Positions 44,133 through 51,989 of a stretch of DNA of 64,000 nt are shown one piece after another. The DNA lies in assembly GCA_004551945.1 (NCBI GenBank), contig SFPN01000005.1, positions 1 through 64,000 of the forward strand. Direction: 5' to 3'. Each line of letters opens with the position of its first letter. Positions within the stretch are counted from its first letter, which is position 1. Made by a program: the position numbers and the translations under genes. Below the pieces are notes generated by a model, which saw only the letters and a list, made by a program, of their open reading frames with translations, was not told where the DNA came from and searched no databases. Source of the DNA: Clostridiales bacterium. GTDB taxonomy: Bacteria; Bacillota; Clostridia; Oscillospirales; Oscillospiraceae.

Positions 44133-44381
44133 TTACCCGGCAGGAAGGGTCTCCTCCTCTTCTTCTGCCGCAGGCTCAGACGGGACTTCCGCAGGCTCCT
44201 GGGGCAGCTTGCCCTGGGCGATCTCCTGGATGGCGATGCTGACGGGCTTATCCTCCAGCATGATATCCTGGCTCTCCGCCTGGGCGGCAATCTGCCGGGC
44301 CCGGGCAGCCACCACGTTCACCAGCTTATAGCGGCTGGGAACCTGTTCTAAGAGTTCGTTCATTGCGGGATACAGCATCAT
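44133..44381 (-). CDS. rpoZ: DNA-directed RNA polymerase omega subunit
   Basis: The 82-residue protein contains the omega core SRYKLVNVVAARARQIAAQ (about residues 16-34) and KPVSIAIQEIAQGKL, followed by a Glu/Pro-rich tail. It stabilises RNA polymerase assembly. It begins six bases after the gmk stop, as in other Firmicutes. Confidence 0.93.
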   Translation of the reverse strand: MMLYPAMNELLEQVPSRYKLVNVVAARARQIAAQAESQDIMLEDKPVSIAIQEIAQGKLPQEPAEVPSEPAAEEEEETLPAG

Positions 44382-44387
44382 AACGCA

Positions 44388-44987
44388 TTACACTCCTTCT
44401 ACTAAATGGATCCGCCGGTCCTTCCGGCAGCGCTCCGCGGTGAGGATGGCGAAGAATTCCTCCACCGCGCCCTCCACCGTATCGTTGACGATGATATAGT
44501 CGTAATTCTTCACTTCCCTGGCCTCCACCCGGGCGATGGCCAGCCGCTTCTGGATGGTCTCCTCCGAGTCGGTGCCCCGGGCGTGAAGGCGGCGGGAGAG
44601 CTCCTCAAAGGAAGGGGGAACGATGAACAGAGACACGGCCTCAGGCATCTTTTCCAACACCTTGGCCGCCCCCTGCACCTCAATTTCCAGGAGCACGTCG
44701 GTGCCCTGGTCCAGCTTCTGGCGGATCACCGCCAGGGAGGTGCCGTAGAAGTTGCCGTTGTACTCCGCGTACTCCAGAAACTCCCCCCGGTCAATCCGCC
44801 GCTGGAAGTCTTCCCGGGTGACAAAGTTGTAATTCACCCCGTCCACTTCCCCCTCCCGGGGAGCCCGGGTGGTGAAGGAAACGGAATAGTAAATCTCCGG
44901 CCGCTGGGCCAGCACCTGGGTGATGATGGTGTTCTTGCCCACCCCGGAAAACCCGGAGAGCACAATAAGGGTACCTTTCTTGTTCAT
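44388..44987 (-). CDS. gmk: Guanylate kinase
   Basis: The 199-residue kinase converts GMP to GDP. The P-loop is GFSGVGKNT (about residues 12-20), and the GMP-binding region contains SFTTRAPREGEVDGVNYNFV. GFLEYAEYNGNFYGTS-type residues and a typical lid (ARGTDSEETIQKRL) follow. It overlaps the remA stop by four bases. Confidence 0.96.
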   Translation of the reverse strand: MNKKGTLIVLSGFSGVGKNTIITQVLAQRPEIYYSVSFTTRAPREGEVDGVNYNFVTREDFQRRIDRGEFLEYAEYNGNFYGTSLAVIRQKLDQGTDVLLEIEVQGAAKVLEKMPEAVSLFIVPPSFEELSRRLHARGTDSEETIQKRLAIARVEAREVKNYDYIIVNDTVEGAVEEFFAILTAERCRKDRRIHLVEGV

Positions 44988-45247
44988 TCTTCTTCCTCCC
45001 CTGAGATCTCTTCCCGTCCGTTCAGGCGGCCGGCCACGGTCTCCGGCTGCAGGGCGGAGAGGATGATATGGTCACTGTCCGTAATGAGGACCGCCCGGGT
45101 GCGGCGGCCATAGGTGGCGTCCACCAGGATGCCCCGATCCCGGGCATCCTGGACCATCCGCTTAATGGGGGCCGACTCAGGGCTCACGATGGCGATCAGC
45201 CGTCCGGCCGAAACCATGTTGCCAAAGCCAATGTTGATGAGCTTCAA
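44984..45247 (-). CDS. remA: Extracellular matrix/biofilm regulator RemA family protein (DUF370)
   Basis: The 87-residue DUF370 protein begins MKLINIGFGNMVSAGRLIAI and includes GILVDATYGRRTRAVLITDS. In B. subtilis RemA is a DNA-binding protein that activates matrix and osmoprotection genes, and sits between yloC (yicC) and gmk exactly as here. The tail is acidic. Target genes in this organism are unknown. Confidence 0.93.
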   Translation of the reverse strand: MKLINIGFGNMVSAGRLIAIVSPESAPIKRMVQDARDRGILVDATYGRRTRAVLITDSDHIILSALQPETVAGRLNGREEISGEEEE

Positions 45248-45265
45248 GGGCGCTCCTCCTTCTCC

Positions 45266-46144
45266 TTACTCAATGTTCTGCACCTGTTCCCGGATCTTTT
45301 CGATCTCGCCTTTGATCTCCACCACCAGGCGGGCCATCTCCACGTCGCTGCACTTGGAGCCGATGGTGTTGGCCTCCCGGTTAAACTCCTGGATCAAAAA
45401 GTCCAGCTTCCGGCCGATGGCGCCCCCCTGGGCCAGCATGTCCTCCAGCTGCTCCAGGTGGCTGTGCAGGCGGACGGTTTCCTCGTCCACCGCCACCTTG
45501 TCGGCAAAGATGGCCGCCTCGGTGAGGATGCGGCTCTCGTCCAGCTGGGTGTTGGCCAGAACCTCCTCCATCCGCTGGCGGAGCTTTTCCCGGTATTCGG
45601 CCACGGTTTTGGGGGACCGTTCCTCCACCTGGGCCAGCAGGGCGGCGATGTTCCCCGCCTTGCTGCGCACGTCCTCAGCCAGCTTGGCCCCCTCCCGGGC
45701 CCGCATGGCGTTAAAGTCCTCCAGGGCCAGATCCAGCACCTGGGAAATATCCTGGGCGATCACATCCGCGTCCCCCTGTTCCTTTTCCACCAGGAACACG
45801 TCAGGGAAGCGGGAGAGCAGGGACACGGAGATGTCGTCCCGCAGGTCATAGGTATCCCGCAGCTGGGTCAGGGCGGCGTAATAGCCGTCGGCCACAGGGC
45901 GGTTCAGGCTCACCGCCACCTTGTCGGCGGCGGTGCTGTCGATGGTCACAAACACGTCCAGCTTGCCCCGGGCCACCTTCTTCTGGACCTGGGACTTGAT
46001 GGTCTCCTCAGCAAACACATACAGCCGGGGAATCTTCACGGAGCAGTCCAGATACCGGTTGTTCACGGCCCGCAGCTCCACGGTGATGGTACGGTCGTGA
46101 AGGACGCTTTCGCCCCGGCCGTAGCCCGTCATGCTTCGAATCAA
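45266..46144 (-). CDS. YicC family endoribonuclease-like protein
   Basis: This 292-residue YicC/YloC-family protein has the canonical N-terminus IRSMTGYGRGE and C-terminal DUF1732 domain (GRKLDFLIQEFNREANTIGSKC). Family members have been reported as endoribonucleases. I prefer the TTG start at 46144, since GAGGTG is six bases upstream and it gives the usual M-I-R-S-M-T-G-Y-G start; the GTG at 46153 sits on that site itself. It heads the long yicC-remA-gmk-rpoZ-priA-def-fmt-rsmB-rlmN-prpC-prkC-rsgA cluster. Confidence 0.92.
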   Translation of the reverse strand: MIRSMTGYGRGESVLHDRTITVELRAVNNRYLDCSVKIPRLYVFAEETIKSQVQKKVARGKLDVFVTIDSTAADKVAVSLNRPVADGYYAALTQLRDTYDLRDDISVSLLSRFPDVFLVEKEQGDADVIAQDISQVLDLALEDFNAMRAREGAKLAEDVRSKAGNIAALLAQVEERSPKTVAEYREKLRQRMEEVLANTQLDESRILTEAAIFADKVAVDEETVRLHSHLEQLEDMLAQGGAIGRKLDFLIQEFNREANTIGSKCSDVEMARLVVEIKGEIEKIREQVQNIE

Positions 46145-46202
46145 GAGAAACACCTCATTTTTCCTCTGTAGATTGGTCAGGGCCTCGCCCCGGAAACGCG
46201 CG

Positions 46203-46802
46203 TTAGTTACACATGTCGCACAGGCAGTTCAGGCAGCACAGGGTGGTGCAGAGGGTGTCCAGGTCGTTGCCCCGGTAGCTCCCCCGGGTGGTCTGCATAC
46301 CGATGCTGTTGAGCGCCTGACGGTACTCCTGGTTGTTGGGGTCCATGCTGCAGGCAGTCCAGAAGTTCTGGCGGGCATCGTCCATCCAGCCCCGGCGGTA
46401 GGCGACGGTGCCCATGAGATAGTACCACTCGGCGCTGCTGGTCCGGGTGGAGCGCAGGATGCGCTCGGCCTCCCCCAGGTTGTTCTGGTTGATGAGCTGG
46501 CGGACCTGATGGAACACCGGGTCTCTATACTGGCCACCGGTGCTCTGGCTGGAGCTGTAGCCCCCGCCATAGCCTCCATTGTAGCCGCCGGAAGACTGCT
46601 GATAGCCGCCCTGGGTCCGCATCTTCACGATGGCGTCGTAGGCCTCGTTGATCTCCTTCATCTTGGCCTCCGCCAGGTCGGCCAGGGGATTGTTGGCGTA
46701 GTTGTCAGGGTGGTACTTTTTCACCAGCTCCCGGTACGCCCGCTTGACCTCCTCATCGCTGGCGGAGGAACTGACGCCCAACACGGCATAGGGATCGTTC
46801 AT
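46203..46802 (-). CDS. J-domain (DnaJ-like) protein with cysteine-rich C-terminus
   Basis: The 199-residue protein starts with a J domain (residues 2-65, HPD in KYHPDNY) that would stimulate a DnaK-type Hsp70. A Gly/Ser/Tyr-rich linker (about residues 88-112) and a TPR-like helical region (about 118-170: AEWYYLMGTVAYRRGWMDDARQNFWTA) follow. The last 16 residues hold six cysteines (CTTLCCLNCLCDMC), suggesting metal binding or membrane/redox attachment. It is the last gene of the cdaA-led cluster, 23 bases after the DUF5685 gene. Confidence 0.88.
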   Translation of the reverse strand: MNDPYAVLGVSSSASDEEVKRAYRELVKKYHPDNYANNPLADLAEAKMKEINEAYDAIVKMRTQGGYQQSSGGYNGGYGGGYSSSQSTGGQYRDPVFHQVRQLINQNNLGEAERILRSTRTSSAEWYYLMGTVAYRRGWMDDARQNFWTACSMDPNNQEYRQALNSIGMQTTRGSYRGNDLDTLCTTLCCLNCLCDMCN

Positions 46803-46825
46803 AGTGTAGTCTCCTTATTATCTCC

Positions 46826-47707
46826 TCAAATGGCTTGAGGTTCTTTTCGCTTTTTTCTGCTTCGCTTCCGCCACTGGCCGGTAAACACGGCCTCCTCCAC
46901 GGCGGGCAGGCCCTGACCCAGGATGTGGCCCAGCAGGCTCTCCCACTCCCCCCAGTCCAGCAGGGAAAAGGCGGTGTCCGCCACCCCCAGGGAGGCGTGC
47001 ATGGTCTCCCGCAGGCGGGTTTTCTGCTCCTCCGCCTGGTCCCCCCAGAGGGCCAGCAGAGGGTTGTAGCTGCCCTGCCGGCGGTCCTGGGCCAGGTCGT
47101 CCCAGGCGTCCGCCAGGTAGATCCACCGGCCCACGTGGTAGAGAATCTGCCCCACGGCGCTCTCCCGGGCCTGGGGCCCCACCCCGGTGGCCGCTCCCTG
47201 GAGAATCCGGGCGAAGGTGTCCGCCGGCCGGTCCAGGGAGGGGGTGTTCTCCTCCTCCAGCTGGTGGAGCTGGTCCAGGCAGTCCGCCACCAGCCGGTCA
47301 AAGTCCGGCCGCTGGGCCGCCGCCTGGCGGTAGCTGCCTTTAAGGGCCAGGCTGGCTCCCCGGGCGGCCAGCTTTTCCTTCCAGTCCCCGTCCCGGAGGG
47401 TGTCCTGGAGCTGCCACCAGGTGAGAATCACGCAGGTGTCCGCCGCCTGGATCAGGGCCGGGCTGTTCAGCCAGCAGGCCTTCTTCTTCCAGGGGTGGAT
47501 GGGACAGGGACAGGCCGGAAAAGCACAGGCTTCCTCCGGCGGGGCCAGGAGGATGGCCAGGAAAACAAAGTCGTAATTCAAAATGAGCCGGGCCTGCCAG
47601 CCGTACCGGTCCCCCAGGGTCCGGCACAGGCCGCAGTAGACGCCCTCATAGCGCTGGGCGTCCTCAGAGCTCAGAACGGAGGTGACCGCTCTTACATACC
47701 CGAACAT
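46826..47707 (-). CDS. DUF5685 family protein
   Basis: The 293-residue, mostly helical protein has the DUF5685 opening MFGYVRA and YEGVYCGLCRTLGDRYG, then a Cys-rich loop (CAFPACPCPIHPWKKKAC). A helical core with WIYLADAWDDLAQD resembles the aspartate-rich pattern of all-alpha isoprenoid-type folds, which may be coincidence. Function is unknown. It overlaps the 3' end of the upstream rseC-like gene by 16 bases and precedes the DnaJ-like gene. Confidence 0.8.
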   Translation of the reverse strand: MFGYVRAVTSVLSSEDAQRYEGVYCGLCRTLGDRYGWQARLILNYDFVFLAILLAPPEEACAFPACPCPIHPWKKKACWLNSPALIQAADTCVILTWWQLQDTLRDGDWKEKLAARGASLALKGSYRQAAAQRPDFDRLVADCLDQLHQLEEENTPSLDRPADTFARILQGAATGVGPQARESAVGQILYHVGRWIYLADAWDDLAQDRRQGSYNPLLALWGDQAEEQKTRLRETMHASLGVADTAFSLLDWGEWESLLGHILGQGLPAVEEAVFTGQWRKRSRKKRKEPQAI

Positions 47708-48135
47708 GCCTTCTTAATCTCCACAATGTGAAACCGCAGGCCGTTTTGCTTTTTCATGTGGCGGTCCCAGCCCACAGCCACCAGGATTCCCACCACAAAG
47801 CCTACGAACGCGGACAGAACCTGGATGCCCTCCCCGCCCAGGGAGAGAGACACCGCCAGGCCGTAAAAGACCAGGGCCAGAATCAGCGGCAGGATATAGA
47901 CGATGGCGGCGGTTTTGAAGAAGGCGGCGTTCTCGCTGCGCACCTTGACAATGTCGCCCTTGCCCGCGTGGGCGTCGTTATAGGCCACCACCACCGTGTG
48001 GGTGTTGGTCATCATTTTCTCGCATCCGGCGCACTCCGCGCAGCTGTGGGCCGCGCCGCAGGCGGTCTCCCGCTCCACGGCGATCTGGGCCATGCCGTTT
48101 TCCAGGATGTTTTTTACCACTGCTATTTGCTCCAT
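47692..48135 (-). CDS. SoxR-reducing system protein RseC family
   Basis: The 147-residue protein has an N-terminal Cys-rich soluble part (CGAAHSCAECAGC, about residues 28-40), a small beta domain and two transmembrane helices (about residues 76-97 and 103-122), the layout of RseC/RsxC-associated proteins. In this family the cysteines are thought to bind metal or take part in redox reactions. The ATG at 48135 follows GGGAGG. It sits between cdaR and DUF5685. A link to Rnf-type electron transport cannot be shown here. Confidence 0.85.
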   Translation of the reverse strand: MEQIAVVKNILENGMAQIAVERETACGAAHSCAECAGCEKMMTNTHTVVVAYNDAHAGKGDIVKVRSENAAFFKTAAIVYILPLILALVFYGLAVSLSLGGEGIQVLSAFVGFVVGILVAVGWDRHMKKQNGLRFHIVEIKKACSGM

Positions 48136-48185
48136 AGAAACCTCCCGCGCCCTTTGGCGCACTGTGTGCAAGCCGCTGCCTGATC

Positions 48186-49421
48186 CTACCTGGTCAGGGT
48201 AAGGGCCACACTATAGTTGGTACCGATTATTCCAACGCCCTCCAGGCCCTCTCCCACCAGGGAGACCTTGGCCGGCAGGCGCTGGAGCTCGTCCCCCAGG
48301 TTGGCCCGGGCCAGATCCACCTCCACGGCGATCTGGTTGGCGTTCATCTGGGCCACCAGACTGGGGTCCCCCCGGACCCACACATAGAGGGTGGGGTTCA
48401 CCAGCTGGGCGGTGTATCCCTGGGGTACGTTTTTCAGCGTAATGTTTTCTGTTGCCATCTGCCGGCTGGCCAGCTTTTCCAGGGACAGGGTCACGGTGGC
48501 AAAGCTGGGGCAGTTCCAGCCGGTGACCCCTTCGGGCAGCTGGATGGGCAGGGAATAGGACGTTTTGCCGTAGACCTGGCTCAGGTCAATGGTGCCCAGA
48601 GAGATGCTCTCGGGCAGGTTCAACCCATCCCCCTCCTCCACCACAGTCACGGAGGACGGGGAGATGATGCAGTCCGCGTCCTCCGCCATGGCGCCGCCGC
48701 CGGGCTGGAGGGTGACGGTCAAGGGGATGGACACCACCCGGCGCACCGGCACCGTCACCTGGACGGAGGTGGCGCTGATGGTGACATTTTTCACGTCGGC
48801 GGCCTGGCCGTCCGTCCCCATGAGAACCACGTTCACCTGCTCCTGGATGGTGTCGCTCACCGACTCGCCCCCCACCTGAACTAGGGCGTAGGAGACCTGG
48901 TCCAGACTTTCCGAGGGGCCTTTTATCACCAGGGTGGCGGGGTCGGTTTCCACCGTTCCTGCCAGGCAGCCGTCCGCCTCGGTGCCGATAAACTCACCCC
49001 GGACGGGGATGGTCTTGCTCTCCTGCTTCCGGACGGTGACGGTTACTTTCATGTCATTCCAGCTGGACACGGAGATGCTGTCCGTGCTCACCTGGGTGGG
49101 GAACACCGGCCGGCAGGTCAGGTCCCACTCCCCCACTTCGGTGATGGAGGACACGTCCACCGTCAGGTATACGTTCTTCTTGTCCAGCCGCATCAGGGTC
49201 TTTTTCTTGCCGGTGACCTTCAGGTTCATCCGCTCTTCGCTCAGCTCCGTGACCATCAGGCCCCGGCTCTCCAGGGTCTCTTCCCCCTGGACCTCCACCG
49301 CCAGGTCCCGCAGGTGGCCGCTGCCGGTGGGGTTTTCCACGTTCACCACATACAGCCACAGGCCCATGGAAATGAGAACTGCCAAGGCCATGTTGAGGAT
49401 CTTCCGCTTTGTGCTTTTCAT
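48186..49421 (-). CDS. cdaR: YbbR-like domain protein CdaR, regulator of CdaA
   Basis: The 411-residue protein has a short cytoplasmic N-terminus, one transmembrane helix (about residues 8-27: ILNMALAVLISMGLWLYVV) and about four extracytoplasmic YbbR repeats. In Firmicutes CdaR binds CdaA and modulates c-di-AMP synthesis. It starts six bases after the cdaA stop. The frequent third partner gene, glmM, is not adjacent; an RseC-like gene follows instead. Confidence 0.92.
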   Translation of the reverse strand: MKSTKRKILNMALAVLISMGLWLYVVNVENPTGSGHLRDLAVEVQGEETLESRGLMVTELSEERMNLKVTGKKKTLMRLDKKNVYLTVDVSSITEVGEWDLTCRPVFPTQVSTDSISVSSWNDMKVTVTVRKQESKTIPVRGEFIGTEADGCLAGTVETDPATLVIKGPSESLDQVSYALVQVGGESVSDTIQEQVNVVLMGTDGQAADVKNVTISATSVQVTVPVRRVVSIPLTVTLQPGGGAMAEDADCIISPSSVTVVEEGDGLNLPESISLGTIDLSQVYGKTSYSLPIQLPEGVTGWNCPSFATVTLSLEKLASRQMATENITLKNVPQGYTAQLVNPTLYVWVRGDPSLVAQMNANQIAVEVDLARANLGDELQRLPAKVSLVGEGLEGVGIIGTNYSVALTLTR

Positions 49422-49427
49422 GGCTTG

Positions 49428-50276
49428 CTACCTCCCTTGCCAGAGCCAGCCGGTCTTTTTCCGCAGCTTGCTGGGCTCCTGCTCACGGGGAAGCAGCTCG
49501 TTGCGCAGAACCCGGCCCAGGGTTTCCGGGGACAAATGCCGGCGCAGGTTCCCGCGGATGGCCACGGAGATGGCCCCGGTCTCCTCGGAGACGATGGCCA
49601 CCACCGCGTCGGACCGCTCGCTCATACCCAGGCCCGCCCGGTGGCGCATGCCTAAGTCCTTGCTCAGGTTCATGCTCTCCGACATGGGGAGCATACACCC
49701 GGCGGCCACAATTTTCCCCTGGCGGACCACCACCGCGCCGTCGTGCAGGGGGGCCTTGGGGAAGAAGAGATTTTTCAGCAGCTCGCTGGTCACCGAGGAC
49801 TGGAAGGCGGTGCCGGAGGAGATCACATTGGCAAGGTCGGTGTCCCGCTCGAAGACCATGAGGGCGCCCACCTTGTTTTTGGACATCTCGCCATAGGCCT
49901 CCACCGTCTCGTTGATGGCGGTTTCCAGTTCGCTCACCGGCGCGTCATTGCGGAAGATCCGGGAGACGTTGTTGCTGCCGATGCGCTCCAAGAACCGGCG
50001 GATTTCCGGCTGGAAGATGATCACCAGGGCCAGCAGCCCCAGCTCCACCGCCTTGCTGAGCACAAAGTTTATGGTGTTCAGGTTAAACTGATAGGACAGC
50101 CACATGACCACAAGGATCAGCAGCAGGGCCTTGGCCACCTTGGCGGCGTTGGTCCGCTGGAGGATGTTGATGCCCTTGTAAACCACATAGGACAAAATGA
50201 CAATATCCAGAAGGTCGGAAATGGTGATAAACCGCAGGGATTCTGCCAACGTTGTAAGATACTGAACAAAGGACAT
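49428..50276 (-). CDS. cdaA: Diadenylate cyclase CdaA
   Basis: The 282-residue membrane enzyme makes cyclic di-AMP from two ATP. Three N-terminal helices (about residues 12-85) precede the DisA_N catalytic domain with KAPLHDGAVVV (DGA motif) and MRHRAGLGMSERSDA (RHR motif). c-di-AMP controls potassium, osmolyte and cell-wall homeostasis. The ATG at 50276 lies eight bases after GGAGGTG; an in-frame GTG at 50279 is possible. A consensus promoter lies at 50355-50383. Confidence 0.95.
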   Translation of the reverse strand: MSFVQYLTTLAESLRFITISDLLDIVILSYVVYKGINILQRTNAAKVAKALLLILVVMWLSYQFNLNTINFVLSKAVELGLLALVIIFQPEIRRFLERIGSNNVSRIFRNDAPVSELETAINETVEAYGEMSKNKVGALMVFERDTDLANVISSGTAFQSSVTSELLKNLFFPKAPLHDGAVVVRQGKIVAAGCMLPMSESMNLSKDLGMRHRAGLGMSERSDAVVAIVSEETGAISVAIRGNLRRHLSPETLGRVLRNELLPREQEPSKLRKKTGWLWQGR

Positions 50277-50354
50277 CACACTTCCACCTCCTGTGCCGAA
50301 TGGTTGGCCGGCGCCCGGTCAGGTGCCGCCAAGAACGCCATGGTAATTCAAGTT

Positions 50355-50383
50355 ATTATACTGTATTTCCGTCCCATTTACAA
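50355..50383 (-). promoter_or_regulatory. Sigma-A promoter of the cdaA operon
   Basis: Minus strand: -35 TTGTAA (50378-50383), 17-base spacer, -10 TATAAT (50355-50360, perfect). Confidence 0.8.
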
Positions 50384-50469
50384 CCCCGGAACTGCCGGAA
50401 ATTTCCCTTTTCCTCCGGCGGCTCCCCGCAGACAAACGCGCCCCGGAAGACCCAGGGCGCGTCTGCTGG

Positions 50470-51588
50470 CTAGGACGGCATCCGCCCGGCCAGTTCCAGG
50501 AAACGCTCCACCTCCCGGGGGGTGTTGAAGGCGGAAAAGCTCACCCGAAGGGTCCCCGTCTTTTCGGTTCCGGCGGTGATGTGGGCCTGGGGGGCGCAGT
50601 GAAGGCCCGTCCGCAGGGCCAGGCCCTGCCGGGCCAGCCACTCCCCGGCCTGTCCCGCGTCCCGGTCCGCCAGACGGAAGGAGAGCACACCGCTCTGATG
50701 CTCCCGGCTGGCAAACACCTGGACCCCAGGCAGCCGGGCCAGCCCTGCCGCCGCCTGGTTTTTCAGGGCGATCTCATGGCGCAGGAGCTTCTCCGTCCCC
50801 CTTTTCCGGACGAAGCGCATGCCCTCCAGCAGGCCCGCCGCCCCGGGGACGTTGTGGGTTCCGGCCTCCAGCCGGTCGGGGAGAAAGTCCGGCATCTCCT
50901 GGAGCATGGAAAGGCTGCCGGTGCCCCCCTCCATCAGGGGCTGGACTTTTTCCCCCCGGCACAGGAGCAGGCCGGTGCCCTGGGGACCGTAAAGCCCCTT
51001 GTGCCCGGGCATCGCCACGAATTCCGCCCCCCAGTCCTCCATGCGGATGGGCAGCAGCCCCGCCGACTGGGCGGCGTCCACAATGAGGGGCACCTGCCGC
51101 CGGCGGCAGCGGGCGGCGATCTCCTCCACCGGGAGGATGAAGCCGAAAACGTTGGACACATGGGTGCAGATCACCACATCCACCGTCTCGTCCAGCTGCC
51201 GGTCCAGCTCCTCCAGAAGCCGCTCCGGCTGGAACAAAGGCGTTCGCAGGGTCCGCAGGTGAACCTCCGGAATGGCCGCCAGAGGGCGGGTCACCGCGTT
51301 GTGCTCGTACCCGGTGAGAAGCACGGTGCTTCCCGGCTTTACCAGGGTTTTGATGGCAATGTTCAGCCCGTGGGTGGCGCTGGTGGTGAGGATCACCCGC
51401 TCCGGCTCCGCCACCTGAAACAGGGCGGCGGCCTCCTCCCGGCAGGCCAGCAGGGTTTTGGCCGCCCGGGCGGCCGGGCCGTAATCCCCCCGTCCCGGGG
51501 AGGCCATGGTGACCATGGCCTCCCCCATGGCCCGCCGGACCGCCGGGGGCTTCTGGAGGGAGGTGGCGGCACTGTCAAAATAGATCAC
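50470..51588 (-). CDS. Class V aminotransferase-fold PLP enzyme, cysteine desulfurase/selenocysteine lyase-like
   Basis: The 372-residue NifS-like enzyme starts at the GTG 51588 (IYFDSAATS, usual family N-terminus) with GGGAGGTGG upstream. The PLP-lysine lies in VAMPGHKGLYGPQGTG, and the catalytic cysteine in RTGLHCAPQAH, as in group II (SufS/CsdA-type) desulfurases. The C-terminal TLRVSFSAFNT motif is present. The start overlaps the stop of a DUF3343 gene by four bases (GTGA), so the two are co-translated. DUF3343 proteins are proposed Se/S carriers, suggesting sulfur or selenium delivery to an unidentified pathway. Confidence 0.88.
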   Translation of the reverse strand: MIYFDSAATSLQKPPAVRRAMGEAMVTMASPGRGDYGPAARAAKTLLACREEAAALFQVAEPERVILTTSATHGLNIAIKTLVKPGSTVLLTGYEHNAVTRPLAAIPEVHLRTLRTPLFQPERLLEELDRQLDETVDVVICTHVSNVFGFILPVEEIAARCRRRQVPLIVDAAQSAGLLPIRMEDWGAEFVAMPGHKGLYGPQGTGLLLCRGEKVQPLMEGGTGSLSMLQEMPDFLPDRLEAGTHNVPGAAGLLEGMRFVRKRGTEKLLRHEIALKNQAAAGLARLPGVQVFASREHQSGVLSFRLADRDAGQAGEWLARQGLALRTGLHCAPQAHITAGTEKTGTLRVSFSAFNTPREVERFLELAGRMPS

Positions 51589-51836
51589 AGCTCCACCTCC
51601 CGGTAGCCGTACCCTTCCGCGCTCACGTAGACCCCCTGGTGGGGCAGACCTGTCCCGTTCAGGATGGTCAGGGCCCGGGACAGGGCGTGGGCGGGAATCT
51701 TCACCGAATAGCTGCATCCGGCGGGGGATATCTCCGCCGGAGATCGGAGGATCCGGGCCGGAATCCCGGCCCGCTCCAGAGCTTTGGAAATCCGCTGCGC
51801 GTTGGTCTGGGATCGGCACATAATGAGATAAAACAT
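51585..51836 (-). CDS. DUF3343 domain protein, putative Se/S carrier-like
   Basis: The 83-residue protein has the DUF3343 pattern: a short beta-alpha start (YLIMCRSQTNAQRISKALE), PAEISPAGCSYSVKI with one conserved-looking Cys (about residue 41), and a C-terminal beta hairpin ending YGYREVEL. The family is annotated as putative sulfur/selenium carrier-like and is frequently found with NifS-like enzymes. The start at 51836 follows GGAGG at five bases. No clear promoter was found; a terminator for ispDF and a GC-rich hairpin lie upstream. Confidence 0.82.
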   Translation of the reverse strand: MFYLIMCRSQTNAQRISKALERAGIPARILRSPAEISPAGCSYSVKIPAHALSRALTILNGTGLPHQGVYVSAEGYGYREVEL

Positions 51837-51881
51837 AGGAACCTCCATGCGCTGTGCAAGCGCGATGGGAGGGGGCTCTCA

Positions 51882-51918
51882 CCGGCCCGGGATTTTCCCG
51901 GGCCGGGTTTTGTTTTTG
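51882..51918 (+). terminator. Terminator-like hairpin pointing against the local genes
   Basis: The stem CCGGCCCGGGA/TCCCGGGCCGG with a TTT loop is followed by GTTTTGTTTTT on the plus strand. No plus-strand gene lies upstream, so it could stop antisense transcription entering from the DUF3343 side, or have another role. Confidence 0.5.
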
Positions 51919-51922
51919 AGAC

Positions 51923-51962
51923 AAAAAAGCTCCTCCCGCACCCATTCTATGCGCGGGAGGAG
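51923..51962 (-). terminator. Terminator of the ispD-ispF operon
   Basis: The stem CTCCTCCCGC/GCGGGAGGAG is followed by CTTTTTTG on the minus strand, 27 bases after the ispF stop. Confidence 0.85.
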
Positions 51963-51989
51963 AAAACGTGTCGATTTCGTCCCCTTGGT

